From positions 1 to 64,000 of the forward strand of contig JAQXHC010000041.1 in assembly GCA_029007035.1 (NCBI GenBank): a DNA stretch of 64,000 nucleotides. The letters are read 5' to 3'. Position 1 is the first letter of the stretch, and each line of letters begins with the position of its first letter. The translations under genes and the position numbers were made by a program. Of this stretch, positions 36,150-45,251 are shown piece by piece. The notes beneath the pieces are model-generated. The model was given only the letters and a program-made list of their open reading frames with translations. It was not told where the DNA came from and did no database searches. The DNA is from Oscillospiraceae bacterium. GTDB lineage: Bacteria > Bacillota > Clostridia > Oscillospirales > Ruminococcaceae.

Positions 36150-36509
36150 ATGATTAAGAAAATTGACAGCAATAAGGCAAGATTAAAGAGACACCGCAGA
36201 GTTCGTGCTAAGATTTCAGGCACCCCTGAGCGTCCCCGTCTCAATGTGTTCCGTTCAACAAAGCACATCTATGCTCAGATTATCGATGATGTAAACGGCG
36301 TTACTCTTGCTTCGGCATCAAGCATGGACAAAGGCTTCGAGGGCAACGGCGGCAACGTCGAGGGTGCTCGCAAGGTCGGCGAAATGATTGCTAAGAATGC
36401 CGCTGCAAAGGGAATCAGCGAGGTTGTTTTCGACAGAGGCGGCTACCTCTATCACGGCCGCGTTAAGGAGCTTGCTGAGGGCGCGCGTGAAAACGGACTC
36501 AATTTCTAA
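36150..36509 (+). CDS. rplR: 50S ribosomal protein L18
   Basis: 119 residues; binds 5S rRNA with L5. [20 protein letters not shown] and [20 protein letters not shown] are canonical. ATG with AGAAGGAG upstream. Confidence 0.98.
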   Translation: MIKKIDSNKARLKRHRRVRAKISGTPERPRLNVFRSTKHIYAQIIDDVNGVTLASASSMDKGFEGNGGNVEGARKVGEMIAKNAAAKGISEVVFDRGGYLYHGRVKELAEGARENGLNF

Positions 36510-36521
36510 GAGGGAGGTAAA

Positions 36522-37025
36522 ATGATGGCTAATAATGAAACACAGGCTCAGGAGCTCGTTGAAAAGGTTGTCGCTATCAACCGCGTTTCAAAAACCGTTA
36601 AGGGCGGCCGTATCATGAAATTCGCCGCACTCGTTGTAGTTGGCGACGGAAACGGTACAGTCGGCTTCGGTCTCGGAAAGTCGGGAGAAGTTCCGGACGC
36701 TATCCGCAAGGGTATCGAGGACGCAAAGAAGAACCTCAGAAAGGTTAATCTCAAGGGAACTACCATTCCTCACGAAATTATCGGTGCGTTCGGTGCAGGC
36801 AGAGTTCTTATGAAGCCCGCTGCTCCCGGTACCGGTGTTATCGCAGGCGGTCCTGTCCGTGCGGTAATCGAGGCAGCAGGTATTAAGGATATCAGAACAA
36901 AGTCACTTCGTTCCAACAATCCCTGCAACGTGGTAAGAGCTACAATCAACGGTCTTACAGAATGCACAACTGCTAAGGAAGTTGCTGCAAAGAGAGGCAA
37001 GACTGTTAAGGAAATATTAGGTTAA
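36522..37025 (+). CDS. rpsE: 30S ribosomal protein S5
   Basis: 167 residues. S5 helps accuracy and mRNA unwinding. [21 protein letters not shown] and [17 protein letters not shown] are canonical. Two ATGs in tandem (36522, 36525) follow GGGAGG; the second has better spacing (7 versus 4 bases) and may be the true start. Confidence 0.97.
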   Translation: MMANNETQAQELVEKVVAINRVSKTVKGGRIMKFAALVVVGDGNGTVGFGLGKSGEVPDAIRKGIEDAKKNLRKVNLKGTTIPHEIIGAFGAGRVLMKPAAPGTGVIAGGPVRAVIEAAGIKDIRTKSLRSNNPCNVVRATINGLTECTTAKEVAAKRGKTVKEILG

Positions 37026-37039
37026 GGAGGCAGTAACTC

Positions 37040-37216
37040 ATGGCAAAGGAAATCAAGCTCGTTAAGAGCCTTATCGGCAGAAAAAAAGACCAGATTGCTA
37101 CTGCTCAGTCACTTGGCCTCAGAAAAATCGGCGATGTAACAGTACAGCCCGATAATGAGCAGACAAACGGGAAAATCAGAAAAATTACTCACCTCGTTGA
37201 GGTACATGACGCGTAA
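37040..37216 (+). CDS. rpmD: 50S ribosomal protein L30
   Basis: 58 residues, read directly from the sequence between rpsE and rplO: it starts MAKEIKLVKSLIGRKKDQ and contains LGLRKIGDVTVQ, both typical of bacterial L30. AAGGAGG lies about 9 bases before the ATG. A late 50S assembly protein, in its usual spc-operon position. Confidence 0.95.
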   Translation: MAKEIKLVKSLIGRKKDQIATAQSLGLRKIGDVTVQPDNEQTNGKIRKITHLVEVHDA

Positions 37217-37234
37217 GCAAGGAGGTGCACATAT

Positions 37235-37675
37235 ATGAAGATTCATGAATTAACACCGGCTTTCGATTCAAATAAGGCTGTAAAGCGTATAGGCAGAGGT
37301 CACGGCTCAGGCAACGGCAAAACTGCAGGCAAGGGTCACAAGGGTCAGAATGCCCGTTCGGGCGGCGGTGTAAGAATCGGCTTTGAGGGCGGTCAGATGC
37401 CTCTGGCAAGACGTATCCCTAAAAGAGGATTCAACAATATTTTTGCCAAGAAGTTTTCTATCGTTAACGTATCGGATTTGAATAAGTTCAAGGACGGCAC
37501 TGTAGTTGATACAGAGCTGCTCATCGCTTCCGGTCTCGTTAAGAAGGAGAATGACGGAATTAAGATCCTCGGCAACGGAGAGCTTACAGCTAAGCTTACA
37601 GTTAAGGCAGCTAAGTTCTCGCAGAGCGCTATTGAGAAAATCGAGAAGGCTGGCGGGAAAGCTGAGGTGATGTAA
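37235..37675 (+). CDS. rplO: 50S ribosomal protein L15
   Basis: 146 residues with the Gly-rich N-terminal extension [19 protein letters not shown] and [17 protein letters not shown] that threads into 23S rRNA. ATG with AGGAGG upstream. Its stop is one base before the GTG start of secY. Confidence 0.98.
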   Translation: MKIHELTPAFDSNKAVKRIGRGHGSGNGKTAGKGHKGQNARSGGGVRIGFEGGQMPLARRIPKRGFNNIFAKKFSIVNVSDLNKFKDGTVVDTELLIASGLVKKENDGIKILGNGELTAKLTVKAAKFSQSAIEKIEKAGGKAEVM

Positions 37676-37676
37676 T

Positions 37677-38987
37677 GTGTTTCAGACTCTGAAAAGAGCT
37701 TGGGGAGTCCCCGAAATCCGTAAAAAGCTTTTATACACATTACTCATGATTATTATCTTCAGATTCGGAAGTGCTGTTACTGTTCCGTTCCTCGACGTTG
37801 ATATGGTTCGTACATGGATGGACAGCAACGCTACAAACGGAAACTTCCTTGAATATCTGAATACTATGACAGGCGGCGCGCTTTCACAGGCAACTGTGTT
37901 TGCACTTTCAATCACGCCGTATATCAATGCGTCAATCATTATGCAGCTGCTTACTTACGCTATTCCGCCGCTGGAAAGACTCCGCGACGAGGGCGAAGAG
38001 GGCAGAAAGAAGATTGAGAAAATTACAGCTGTCGTTGCACTGGTGCTCAGCGTATTTATGGCGTTTGCATATTACCTTACGCTTAAAAAATCCATGGGCG
38101 CAGTTGAATATACAACAGGCTGGCAGGGTTACTTCGCAGCTGCTGTAATTATCGCTTGCTTCACGGCAGGTTCATCATTTGTTGTATGGATGGGAAACAG
38201 AATCAGCGATAAGGGTATCGGAAACGGTATCTCTATGATCCTTTTTGCAGGTATCGCCGCAAGATTCCCTTCCGATGCAGGTCATCTTATCGGTCTTACC
38301 AAGGATAAGCCGAATCCGTATCTTTTCGTTACCATTGGTATCGCAATCTTTATTATTGCAGAGTTCGCATTCATCGTTTTCATGAACGAATCCGAAAGAA
38401 GAATTCCGATTCAGTACGCCAAGCGCGTAGTCGGCAGAAAGCAGTACGGCGGACAGAAGACACATATTCCTGTAAAGGTGTGCATGAGCGGTGTTATGCC
38501 AATCATTTTCGCTATGTCATTCATGTCGCTTCCTGCTACAATCCAGCTCTTTGCCGGACAGCCCACAAAGACAAGCGGATTCTACTATCATTTCTGCAAT
38601 TTCTTCAGCACAAGAGGAATCTGGTATGCAATAATCTATTTCATTCTGATCGTTGCATTCAATTACTTCTATGTTTCAATCCAGTATAACCCGATTGAAA
38701 TTGCCAATAATCTTCGTCAGAGCAACGGCGGTATTCCCGGTATCAGACCCGGCAAGCCGACATCGGACTATATTCAGAGAGTTCTCTCCAAGATTACTCT
38801 TGTAGGTGCGGTATTCCTTGGAATCATCGCAATCGTTCCGATTTTCATCAGTATGGCTGACGATAACCTTTCAAGACTTTCAATGGGCGGTACTACAATT
38901 CTTATCGCTGTAAGTGTTGCGCTTGAAACAACACGTACACTTGAATCACAGCTTATGATGCGTCATCATAAGGGCTTCTTAAAATAA
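37677..38987 (+). CDS. secY: Preprotein translocase subunit SecY
   Basis: 436 residues, ten membrane helices, the protein-conducting channel of the Sec translocon. The plug/second-helix region [15 protein letters not shown] and the C-terminal [15 protein letters not shown] loop are conserved. The start is GTG 37677, one base after the rplO stop, with GAGGTGA upstream. Typical spc-operon position before adk. Confidence 0.97.
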   Translation: MFQTLKRAWGVPEIRKKLLYTLLMIIIFRFGSAVTVPFLDVDMVRTWMDSNATNGNFLEYLNTMTGGALSQATVFALSITPYINASIIMQLLTYAIPPLERLRDEGEEGRKKIEKITAVVALVLSVFMAFAYYLTLKKSMGAVEYTTGWQGYFAAAVIIACFTAGSSFVVWMGNRISDKGIGNGISMILFAGIAARFPSDAGHLIGLTKDKPNPYLFVTIGIAIFIIAEFAFIVFMNESERRIPIQYAKRVVGRKQYGGQKTHIPVKVCMSGVMPIIFAMSFMSLPATIQLFAGQPTKTSGFYYHFCNFFSTRGIWYAIIYFILIVAFNYFYVSIQYNPIEIANNLRQSNGGIPGIRPGKPTSDYIQRVLSKITLVGAVFLGIIAIVPIFISMADDNLSRLSMGGTTILIAVSVALETTRTLESQLMMRHHKGFLK

Positions 38988-39003
38988 AGGAGGACTTCGG
39001 ACT

Positions 39004-39636
39004 ATGAATCTTATTTTCTTAGGCGCTCCGGGCGCAGGCAAGGGAACTCAGGCAGAGGTTGTATCCGAAGCTCTGAATATTCCTCAGATTTCAACAGGCA
39101 ATATTCTCCGCGAGGCTGCAAAGAACGGCACAGAGTACGGTCTTAAGGCAAAGGCTGCAATGGACGCAGGTGCTCTTGTTTCCGATGATATCGTAATTGG
39201 TATCCTCAAGGAAAGAATCGCTCAGGACGACTGCAAAAACGGTTTTATCCTCGACGGCTTTCCGAGAACTGTTCCTCAGGCAGAGGCTCTTGACGCTATG
39301 AACATCAGAATCGACAAGGTAATCGAGATTTCCGTTCCCGACGAAACAATCAAGCAGAGAGTTTCGGGCAGACGTGTCTGCGAGGGCTGCGGAGCTTCCT
39401 ACCACGTTGAATACAAGCCCTCAAAGGTTGAGGGTAAATGTGACAAGTGCGGTGCTGCTACGATTATCCGTAAGGATGACCGTCCCGAGACCGTACTCGA
39501 AAGACTTGCTGTGTATCACGAAAAAACTGCTCCCCTGAAGGATTATTATGAAAAGCAGGGCAAGCTTGTGACAGTAGAGGGTCAGGAAGAGGTTGCAGAT
39601 ACTTCAAAGCTGACGCTCGCAGCTGTAGGAGCATGA
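39004..39636 (+). CDS. adk: Adenylate kinase, zinc-lid form
   Basis: 210 residues. Interconverts ATP+AMP and 2 ADP. P-loop [10 protein letters not shown] (residues 7-16), AMP-binding FILDGFPRT and a zinc-binding lid with CEGCGASYH and CDKCG. The four Cys mark the long, zinc-stabilised bacterial type. ATG with AAGGAGG upstream. Confidence 0.98.
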   Translation: MNLIFLGAPGAGKGTQAEVVSEALNIPQISTGNILREAAKNGTEYGLKAKAAMDAGALVSDDIVIGILKERIAQDDCKNGFILDGFPRTVPQAEALDAMNIRIDKVIEISVPDETIKQRVSGRRVCEGCGASYHVEYKPSKVEGKCDKCGAATIIRKDDRPETVLERLAVYHEKTAPLKDYYEKQGKLVTVEGQEEVADTSKLTLAAVGA

Positions 39637-39640
39637 TTCA

Positions 39641-40393
39641 ATGAGCATAACCATTAAATCCAAGTCCGAACTTGCCATAATGCGTGAAGCAGGTAGAATT
39701 ACCTGCGGCGCACTGTGGTATGCGGGCGAAAAACTAAAACCGGGTATGACGACCCTTGAGGTTGATAATCTTATCGGCAGCTATTTCGCAAAGCACGGCT
39801 GCAGATCCGGTTTCAAAGGCTTATACGGATTCCCGGGGCACGCCTGTATCTCAGTTAATGATGAGGTAATCCACGGTATCCCAAAGTCAAGCCGCAGGCT
39901 TAAAGAAGGCGATATAGTAAGCATCGATACGGGAGCCGTTTATAAAGGCTTCAACGGCGACAGCTGCTGGACCTTTCCTGTGGGTAAAATTTCTGATGAA
40001 GCAAAGGCATTGCTCGATGTAACTGAGAAAAGCCTGTATGAGGGTATTGCTCAGGCACAGGTCGACGCAAGAATCGGAGATATTTCTCATGCTGTAGAAG
40101 AGTACTGTTCTTCACGAGGCTACGGAATCGTAAGAAATTACTGCGGCCACGGAATCGGCAGAGAGCTTCATGAATCACCCGAGATTCCAAATTACGGACG
40201 TCCGGGTCATGGTCCAAGACTGGTTGCCGGAATGACAATCTGCATTGAGCCGATGATCAATGTCAAAGGCGATGATGTAAAGGTTCTCAAGGACGGCTGG
40301 ACAGTTCTGACGAAGAGTGGTTCTTTATCAGCTCATTTTGAGCATACAGTCGCAATAACTCCTGACGGTCCCGTCATTCTGACAGCACCCTGA
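39641..40393 (+). CDS. map: Methionine aminopeptidase, type I
   Basis: 250 residues. Removes N-terminal Met. Metal ligands are visible as D in DTGAVYKGFNGDSCW (two Asp), His in GHGIGRELHE, Glu in IEPMI and Glu in HFEHTV. The catalytic His is in the FPGHACISVNDEVIHG region. No N-terminal SH3-binding Cys extension. Four-base gap to adk. Confidence 0.97.
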   Translation: MSITIKSKSELAIMREAGRITCGALWYAGEKLKPGMTTLEVDNLIGSYFAKHGCRSGFKGLYGFPGHACISVNDEVIHGIPKSSRRLKEGDIVSIDTGAVYKGFNGDSCWTFPVGKISDEAKALLDVTEKSLYEGIAQAQVDARIGDISHAVEEYCSSRGYGIVRNYCGHGIGRELHESPEIPNYGRPGHGPRLVAGMTICIEPMINVKGDDVKVLKDGWTVLTKSGSLSAHFEHTVAITPDGPVILTAP

Positions 40394-40406
40394 CGGAGGG
40401 ATAATT

Positions 40407-40664
40407 GTGAAGATAAAGACAGGCTCGGTTGTAAAGGCATCTGCCGGAAGAGACTGCGGAGGATATTTCGTGGTCACCGGTACAGATAACGGCTTCTTTC
40501 TGATAGCCGACGGAAAATCCCGCAGGCTCGCAAAGCCAAAGAGGAAAAATCCGAAGCATCTGGCTTTTACAAACAGTGTGATTGATTTAAACGATATAAC
40601 TGATAAAAAGCTCAGACGTATTCTCCGTGAAATCGGCGAAGCTGAGCGACAGGAGGTTATTTAG
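40407..40664 (+). CDS. KOW-domain RNA-binding protein (L14e-like)
   Basis: 85 residues from GTG 40407, GGAGGG upstream. The KOW/L14e-like beta domain opens IKTGSVVKASAGRDCGGYFVV and contains the SRRLAKPKRKNPKHL basic patch. It lies between map and infA in many Clostridia; its ribosomal role is not well defined. The stop abuts the infA start without a gap. Confidence 0.9.
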   Translation: MKIKTGSVVKASAGRDCGGYFVVTGTDNGFFLIADGKSRRLAKPKRKNPKHLAFTNSVIDLNDITDKKLRRILREIGEAERQEVI

Positions 40665-40883
40665 GTGTCTAAGGAAGATGTAATCGAGGTTGAGGGAACC
40701 GTCATCGACGCCCTCCCGAATGCAATGTTCAAGGTTCAGCTGGAGAACGGTCACGAGGTGCTTTCGCACGTTTCGGGCAAGCTCAGAATGAACTACATCA
40801 GAATAGTGCCGGGTGATAAGGTGAAGCTTGAAATGTCGCCTTATGATTTGTCGAAAGGCAGAATCACCTGGAGAGTAAAGTAA
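40665..40883 (+). CDS. infA: Translation initiation factor IF-1
   Basis: 72 residues, an OB-fold factor occupying the 30S A-site. [19 protein letters not shown] and the ending [11 protein letters not shown] are canonical. GTG start 8 bases after AGGAGG; 46 bases then separate it from rpmJ. Confidence 0.97.
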   Translation: MSKEDVIEVEGTVIDALPNAMFKVQLENGHEVLSHVSGKLRMNYIRIVPGDKVKLEMSPYDLSKGRITWRVK

Positions 40884-40929
40884 CAATACAGAGCGCTTTC
40901 GCTCTTATCCGCTAAAGGAGGTATTTTCA

Positions 40930-41043
40930 ATGAAAGTCAGACCTTCAGTAAAACCTATGTGTGAAAAGTGCAAGGTTATTAAACGTAAAGGCAGAATCAT
41001 GGTAATCTGCGAAAATCCAAAGCATAAGCAGCGTCAGGGTTAA
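40930..41043 (+). CDS. rpmJ: 50S ribosomal protein L36
   Basis: 37 residues, read directly from sequence: [16 protein letters not shown] at the start, then [19 protein letters not shown]. The CxxC...C...H set is the zinc-binding C+ form. AGGAGG is upstream of the ATG. It sits between infA and rpsM as usual. Confidence 0.96.
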   Translation: MKVRPSVKPMCEKCKVIKRKGRIMVICENPKHKQRQG

Positions 41044-41077
41044 TCCGGCTGCGCAATAATGGAGGTGCAAAAACAAT

Positions 41078-41446
41078 ATGGCAAGAATATCCGGTGTTGA
41101 CCTTCCGAAGAATAAGAGAATCGAAATCGGTTTGACTTATATCTACGGTATCGGTCGTCAGACAGCTGCAACTATCCTCGCTAACACAGGTGTTAACCCC
41201 GATGTAAGAGTTAAGGATCTTTCAGAGGAGGATGTAGCTAAGCTTCGTGATTATATCGATGCTCATTACACTGTTGAGGGCGACCTTCGCCGTGAAGTTG
41301 CTCTTAATATAAAGAGACTTGTTGAAATCGGCTGCTACAGAGGCGTTCGTCACCGCAAGGGTCTGCCTGTAAGAGGTCAGAGAACCAAGACAAACGCAAG
41401 AACCCGCAAGGGCCCTGTAAAGACAATCGCTAACAAGAAGAAGTAA
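41078..41446 (+). CDS. rpsM: 30S ribosomal protein S13
   Basis: 122 residues. A 30S head protein contacting the P-site t[23 protein letters not shown] and the C-terminal [14 protein letters not shown] tail are canonical. ATG with GGAGGTG upstream. Confidence 0.98.
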   Translation: MARISGVDLPKNKRIEIGLTYIYGIGRQTAATILANTGVNPDVRVKDLSEEDVAKLRDYIDAHYTVEGDLRREVALNIKRLVEIGCYRGVRHRKGLPVRGQRTKTNARTRKGPVKTIANKKK

Positions 41447-41460
41447 GGAGGTTATGAGCT

Positions 41461-41865
41461 TTGGCACAGCAGAAGGGTAAAAAAATTACCACAGTCAGAA
41501 GACGCAGAGAGCGTAAGAACATCGAAAGCGGCGCAGTTCATATTCAGTCCACTTTCAATAATACAATCGTAACAATCACCGATACTCAGGGAAATGCAAT
41601 CTCGTGGGCAAGCGCAGGCGGACTCGGCTTCAGAGGTTCGAGAAAGTCTACTCCGTTTGCTGCTCAGACAGCTGCAGAGACAGCTGCTAAGGCTGCTATG
41701 GAGCATGGTCTTAAAACCGTTGAGGTTTATGTAAAGGGACCCGGCGCAGGACGTGAGGCTGCTATCAGAGCGCTTCAGACTGTAGGCCTTGAGGTTAAGA
41801 TGATCAAGGACGTTACTCCGATTCCGCATAACGGATGCCGTCCGCCTAAGAGACGTCGTGTCTGA
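41461..41865 (+). CDS. rpsK: 30S ribosomal protein S11
   Basis: 134 residues, platform protein near the mRNA exit. The start is TTG 41461, after [27 protein letters not shown] and [12 protein letters not shown] at the end are canonical. Confidence 0.98.
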   Translation: MAQQKGKKITTVRRRRERKNIESGAVHIQSTFNNTIVTITDTQGNAISWASAGGLGFRGSRKSTPFAAQTAAETAAKAAMEHGLKTVEVYVKGPGAGREAAIRALQTVGLEVKMIKDVTPIPHNGCRPPKRRRV

Positions 41866-41886
41866 TTAACGGGAGGTGTAATAGAA

Positions 41887-42528
41887 ATGGCAAGATATAC
41901 TGGTGCAGTATGCAGACTTTGCAGACGTGAGGGTCAGAAGCTCTTTTTAAAGGGTGAAAGATGCTACACATCAAAGTGCGCAATCGATGAGAGAAATGAC
42001 GAGAGAAAGAAGGGCACTCCCGGTCAGCATGGTATGAACCGCAAGAAGAACTCCGAATACGGACTTCAGCTTCGTGCTAAGCAGATGACAAAGCGCTATT
42101 ACGGCGTTATCGAGGGTCAGTTCTATCATTATTTCGAGCTTGCTTCAAAGCAGACAGGTAAGGCCGGTGAAAATCTCCTTATCATGCTTGAGAGCCGTCT
42201 CGACAATGTTGTTTACAGACTTGGCTTTGCAAGTTCAAGAGCACAGGCAAGACAGCTTGTTGTTCACAATCACTTCAGAGTAAACGGCAAGAAGGTAAAT
42301 ATTCCTTCATACCTTGTTAAGGCAGGAGACGTTGTTTCCCTCTGCGACAAGAGCAAGACTACAGACGCTTTCAAGGCTATCCTTGAAGCAAACAGCGGCA
42401 GAACAGTTCCTATGTGGCTTGAGGTCAACAAGGAAGATGCTTCCGCTAAGGTTGCAAGACTTCCTCAGAGAGAAGAAATCGACCTCGATGTTGAAGAACA
42501 GCTTATCGTCGAGCTGTATTCAAAATAA
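41887..42528 (+). CDS. rpsD: 30S ribosomal protein S4, zinc-binding form
   Basis: 213 residues. Primary 16S binder and, in other Firmicutes, an autogenous regulator. The zinc motif is CRLCRREG...CYTSKC, near residues 9-30. The S4 RNA-binding domain includes [22 protein letters not shown]. Here it is in the alpha operon rather than alone. A 63-base gap precedes rpoA. Confidence 0.98.
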   Translation: MARYTGAVCRLCRREGQKLFLKGERCYTSKCAIDERNDERKKGTPGQHGMNRKKNSEYGLQLRAKQMTKRYYGVIEGQFYHYFELASKQTGKAGENLLIMLESRLDNVVYRLGFASSRAQARQLVVHNHFRVNGKKVNIPSYLVKAGDVVSLCDKSKTTDAFKAILEANSGRTVPMWLEVNKEDASAKVARLPQREEIDLDVEEQLIVELYSK

Positions 42529-42591
42529 TTAGCGGCCTAATTATAGTTTGTTTATTAAAATATATAGTTATTGCGAAATAGGAGGGTTTTT

Positions 42592-43557
42592 ATGCTGGAA
42601 AAAATAAATAAGCCGGATATTGACATTGTCGAGCTTAAAAGCGACGGCAAATATGGCAAATTCGTTTTAGCACCGTTGGAGCGTGGTTACGGTATTACAC
42701 TTGGAAACAGCCTGCGACGCGTGCTGCTCTCCTCACTTCCGGGTGTAGCTGTTACCGCCGTAAAGCTTCAGGGCAAAGACGGTACAGTTCACCATGAGTT
42801 GTCAACAATCCCGGGTGTTAAAGAGGATGTAACCGAAATTATCCTCAGCATCAAGGGACTTACTGCCAAGCTCTACGGAGAAGGCCCGAAAACGGTCTAT
42901 ATAGAAGCAGAAGGCGAGTGCGAAGTAACTGCCGGCGATATAAAAACCGACTCTGAGGTTAATATCCTCGATCCCGGTATGCATATTGCAACTCTGGGCA
43001 AGGACGCAAAGCTTTACATGGAAATCACAATCGACAGAGGCAGGGGATATGTTTCAGCCGAGCGCAATAAGAAACAGGTTAATCTTCCCGTTGACGTGAT
43101 TGCCGTGGACAGCATCTATACTCCCGTTTTAAAGGTAAACTACACCGTCGAGGACACTCGTCTCGGTCAGGTTACCGACTACGACAAGCTTACTATTGAG
43201 GTTTGGACCGACGGAACTGTATCCGCAAAGGAAGCTTTGTCACAGGCTGCTAATCTTCTCAATGAGCATCTGAAACTCTTTATTGACCTTTCTGAAGAGG
43301 CTGGTCTTGCTGAGGTTCTTGTTGAGAAGGATGAAAAGGGTAAGGAAAAAATCCTTGAGATGACTATTGAGGATCTTGATTTGTCGGTGCGTTCTTTCAA
43401 CTGCCTGAAGCGTGCCGGAATAAATACCGTTGATGACTTGATAAACAAGTCAGAGGAAGAAATGATGAAGGTTAGAAACCTTGGAAAGAAATCCTTCGAC
43501 GAGGTTAAGGAAAAGCTTCAGTCACTGGGCTTCGACCTTTCATCCGAAGAGGAATAA
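42592..43557 (+). CDS. rpoA: RNA polymerase subunit alpha
   Basis: 321 residues from ATG 42592 (AGGAGGG upstream; the in-frame TTG at 42571 is upstream of that site). The N-terminal dimerisation domain has [21 protein letters not shown]; the C-terminal domain (about 250-321) has [20 protein letters not shown], binding UP elements and activators. Standard alpha-operon position. Confidence 0.98.
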   Translation: MLEKINKPDIDIVELKSDGKYGKFVLAPLERGYGITLGNSLRRVLLSSLPGVAVTAVKLQGKDGTVHHELSTIPGVKEDVTEIILSIKGLTAKLYGEGPKTVYIEAEGECEVTAGDIKTDSEVNILDPGMHIATLGKDAKLYMEITIDRGRGYVSAERNKKQVNLPVDVIAVDSIYTPVLKVNYTVEDTRLGQVTDYDKLTIEVWTDGTVSAKEALSQAANLLNEHLKLFIDLSEEAGLAEVLVEKDEKGKEKILEMTIEDLDLSVRSFNCLKRAGINTVDDLINKSEEEMMKVRNLGKKSFDEVKEKLQSLGFDLSSEEE

Positions 43558-43616
43558 TAAACCAAACGAAAACATAAATCGTGCGTTTGGCACTGATATG
43601 AAAAGGAGTGAATTAC

Positions 43617-43958
43617 ATGCCGGGTACAAGAAAGCTGGGCAGAACATCTGACCATAGAAAAGCAATGCTCAGAGGCATGGTAACTTTCCTTCTTGAAAAC
43701 GGTCAGATTGAAACTACCGTTACAAGAGCAAAGGAAGTTCGTGCTGTAGCAGAAAAAATGATTACTATCGGTAAGAATAACGATCTGCACTCCAAGCGTC
43801 AGGTAATGGCTTACGTTACCAAGGAAGCTGTTGCCAAGAAGCTTTTTGATGAGATTTCACCTAAGTATGCAGATAGAAACGGCGGATATACACAGATCAT
43901 CAAGATTGGTCCCCGTCGCGGCGACGCTGCTGAAATGGCTGTTATCAAGCTCGTTTAA
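43617..43958 (+). CDS. rplQ: 50S ribosomal protein L17
   Basis: 113 residues from ATG 43617 (AAAGGAG upstream; the GTG at 43608 lies too close to it). [21 protein letters not shown] and [20 protein letters not shown] are canonical. Last gene of the ~16 kb superoperon; a terminator follows. Confidence 0.98.
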   Translation: MPGTRKLGRTSDHRKAMLRGMVTFLLENGQIETTVTRAKEVRAVAEKMITIGKNNDLHSKRQVMAYVTKEAVAKKLFDEISPKYADRNGGYTQIIKIGPRRGDAAEMAVIKLV

Positions 43959-43972
43959 TAGCAGATTAAATC

Positions 43973-44007
43973 AAATGACCGTTCTCTTTAATGGGAACGG
44001 TCATTTT
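43973..44007 (+). terminator. Terminator of the ribosomal superoperon
   Basis: AAATGACCGTTC (43973-43984) pairs with GAACGGTCATTT (43995-44006), with T5 overlapping the 3' arm end (44003-44007). About 15 bases after the rplQ stop. Confidence 0.92.
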
Positions 44008-44052
44008 TGGGTGCAGCATTTCTGAAATTTACGTGAAATCGGCAAGAAACAC

Positions 44053-44081
44053 TTGAAATGCTCTTGAAAGTATGGTATAAT
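44053..44081 (+). promoter_or_regulatory. SigA promoter upstream of yajC
   Basis: TTGAAA (44053-44058), 17-base spacer, TATAAT (44076-44081). The leader of about 130 bases contains a CAGCACCGCA repeat element (44090-44099) directly at the presumed transcript start. Confidence 0.85.
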
Positions 44082-44217
44082 ATTCAGAGCAGCACCGCAA
44101 TATGAATGCTATTATCAAGCGGTATTACCTTATTATGATTTTAAATACTGTTCTAATCTCATTTCAATGTCTGTATAAACTTTGAAGTGGAAACAGTATC
44201 AGACAGGAGAGAATTTT

Positions 44218-44742
44218 ATGAATTTGAAAAGAATATTCAAGGCTGCCCTCGGAGTATGGTCGGCAGCTGCGGTTACTTCGGCTGCGTCATTGGCAGCCTT
44301 TGCCGACGGAACAGCATCATCCGGAAGCAACACTGCGGCAACCGGCGGTTCAGGCTGGGGAATGCTCATTTCGCTGGCAATAATCTTTGTTTTGATGTAT
44401 TTTCTCATGATTCGTCCTCAGAAGAAAAAGGAGAAAGAAACCAAAGCAATGCAGGATAATATCGAAATCGGTGACGAGATTGTAACAATCGGCGGAATTG
44501 TCGGAATGGTTCTGCGTAAGGGCGAAGACAATGTCGTGATTGAAACAGGCGGCGAGCGCAACAAGATGCGTATAAAGCTCTGGGCAATTTCTGAAAATAC
44601 TTCTGCTGTTGAGCGTGCAAAAGAAGCCAAAGCTGCTGCTGCGGCTGCTAAGAAAGACGGCGATCCGAGCGTTACTGCAGCTGCAGTAGTCGACGACGAA
44701 AGTACCGGTAAGAAAAAGAAGAAAAAGGCAGACAAGGAATAA
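44218..44742 (+). CDS. yajC: Preprotein translocase accessory subunit YajC
   Basis: 174 residues from ATG 44218 (AGGAGAG upstream). It has a signal-like N-terminus ending AAFADG, a Gly/Ser/Thr linker, one membrane helix (about 45-64) with the YajC core YFLMIRPQKKKEKE, and the DEIVTIGGIVG segment. YajC normally spans ~90-110 residues and starts at its helix; here a second, signal-peptide-like helix precedes it, and an Ala/Lys-rich tail (about 140-174) follows. SecDF itself is not in the window. The transcript ends in a hairpin that also holds the next gene's ribosome-binding site. Confidence 0.9.
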   Translation: MNLKRIFKAALGVWSAAAVTSAASLAAFADGTASSGSNTAATGGSGWGMLISLAIIFVLMYFLMIRPQKKKEKETKAMQDNIEIGDEIVTIGGIVGMVLRKGEDNVVIETGGERNKMRIKLWAISENTSAVERAKEAKAAAAAAKKDGDPSVTAAAVVDDESTGKKKKKKADKE

Positions 44743-44770
44743 ACAATATCGTTATTGAGTTCTGAAAATA

Positions 44771-44819
44771 AAAACCTCCGCATAGAATTGAATCAGATAA
44801 TTCTATGCGGAGGTTTTTT
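44771..44819 (+). terminator. Terminator of yajC whose 3' arm carries the next gene's Shine-Dalgarno
   Basis: A long near-perfect stem: AAAACCTCCGCATAGAATT (44771-44789) pairs with its complement (44799-44817) around a 9-base loop, then a T run to 44819. GGAGG at 44809-44813 lies in the 3' arm and is spaced 6 bases from the ATG at 44820. On the minus strand the T5 after the hairpin (44774-44770) suggests bidirectional activity. Confidence 0.9.
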
Positions 44820-45218
44820 ATGCACAGGCACAGAAAAAAAGGAAAACGCAGGTTTTCTTTCGGAGTGCTGCCATACAGCTTGTTTGGACTTGCCATAATG
44901 ACGGGAATGGTTTTTTGTTCGTCGGCATTGACATTTTATTTGTTAAAAAGCATGAGATACAGCGATTTTTTTACAGCAGCGTCAGAAATTGTCGGCGCAG
45001 TATCGGGAGGATATGTATGTGGTAAGTACAGGCGGAGGCATGGTGCGGCAGAGGGAGCTTTATGCGGATTTATGATCTATTTGTTCATGAGCGCTGTATG
45101 TATTCTGATTTTTGGCAGACTAAAGAGTATAAAAAGTCTCCTGCGGCTCGTTCTTTCGGGAGCAGCAGGAGGCATAAGCGGAGTAAATTCAAAACGTCCT
45201 GAGAATCTACGGGAATGA
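44820..45218 (+). CDS. TIGR04086-family membrane protein
   Basis: 132 residues from ATG 44820, following GGAGG at 44809-44813. Four hydrophobic segments, with a Gly-rich GAVSGGYVCGKYRRRHGAAEGALCG loop typical of this small Clostridial family of unknown function. It lies directly downstream of yajC, its usual neighbour. Its ribosome-binding site is inside the yajC terminator stem, so read-through transcripts would present it sequestered; expression may need its own short transcript or unfolding. Confidence 0.8.
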   Translation: MHRHRKKGKRRFSFGVLPYSLFGLAIMTGMVFCSSALTFYLLKSMRYSDFFTAASEIVGAVSGGYVCGKYRRRHGAAEGALCGFMIYLFMSAVCILIFGRLKSIKSLLRLVLSGAAGGISGVNSKRPENLRE

Positions 45219-45251
45219 ATATAAATAACGGATATTTTCCCGGTTCATGTG

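Noticed and set aside
37673-37679. ATG at the rplO/secY junction as the secY start
   Set aside because: The ATG at 37675 is out of frame with SecY; the GTG at 37677 is in frame with GAGGTGA upstream.
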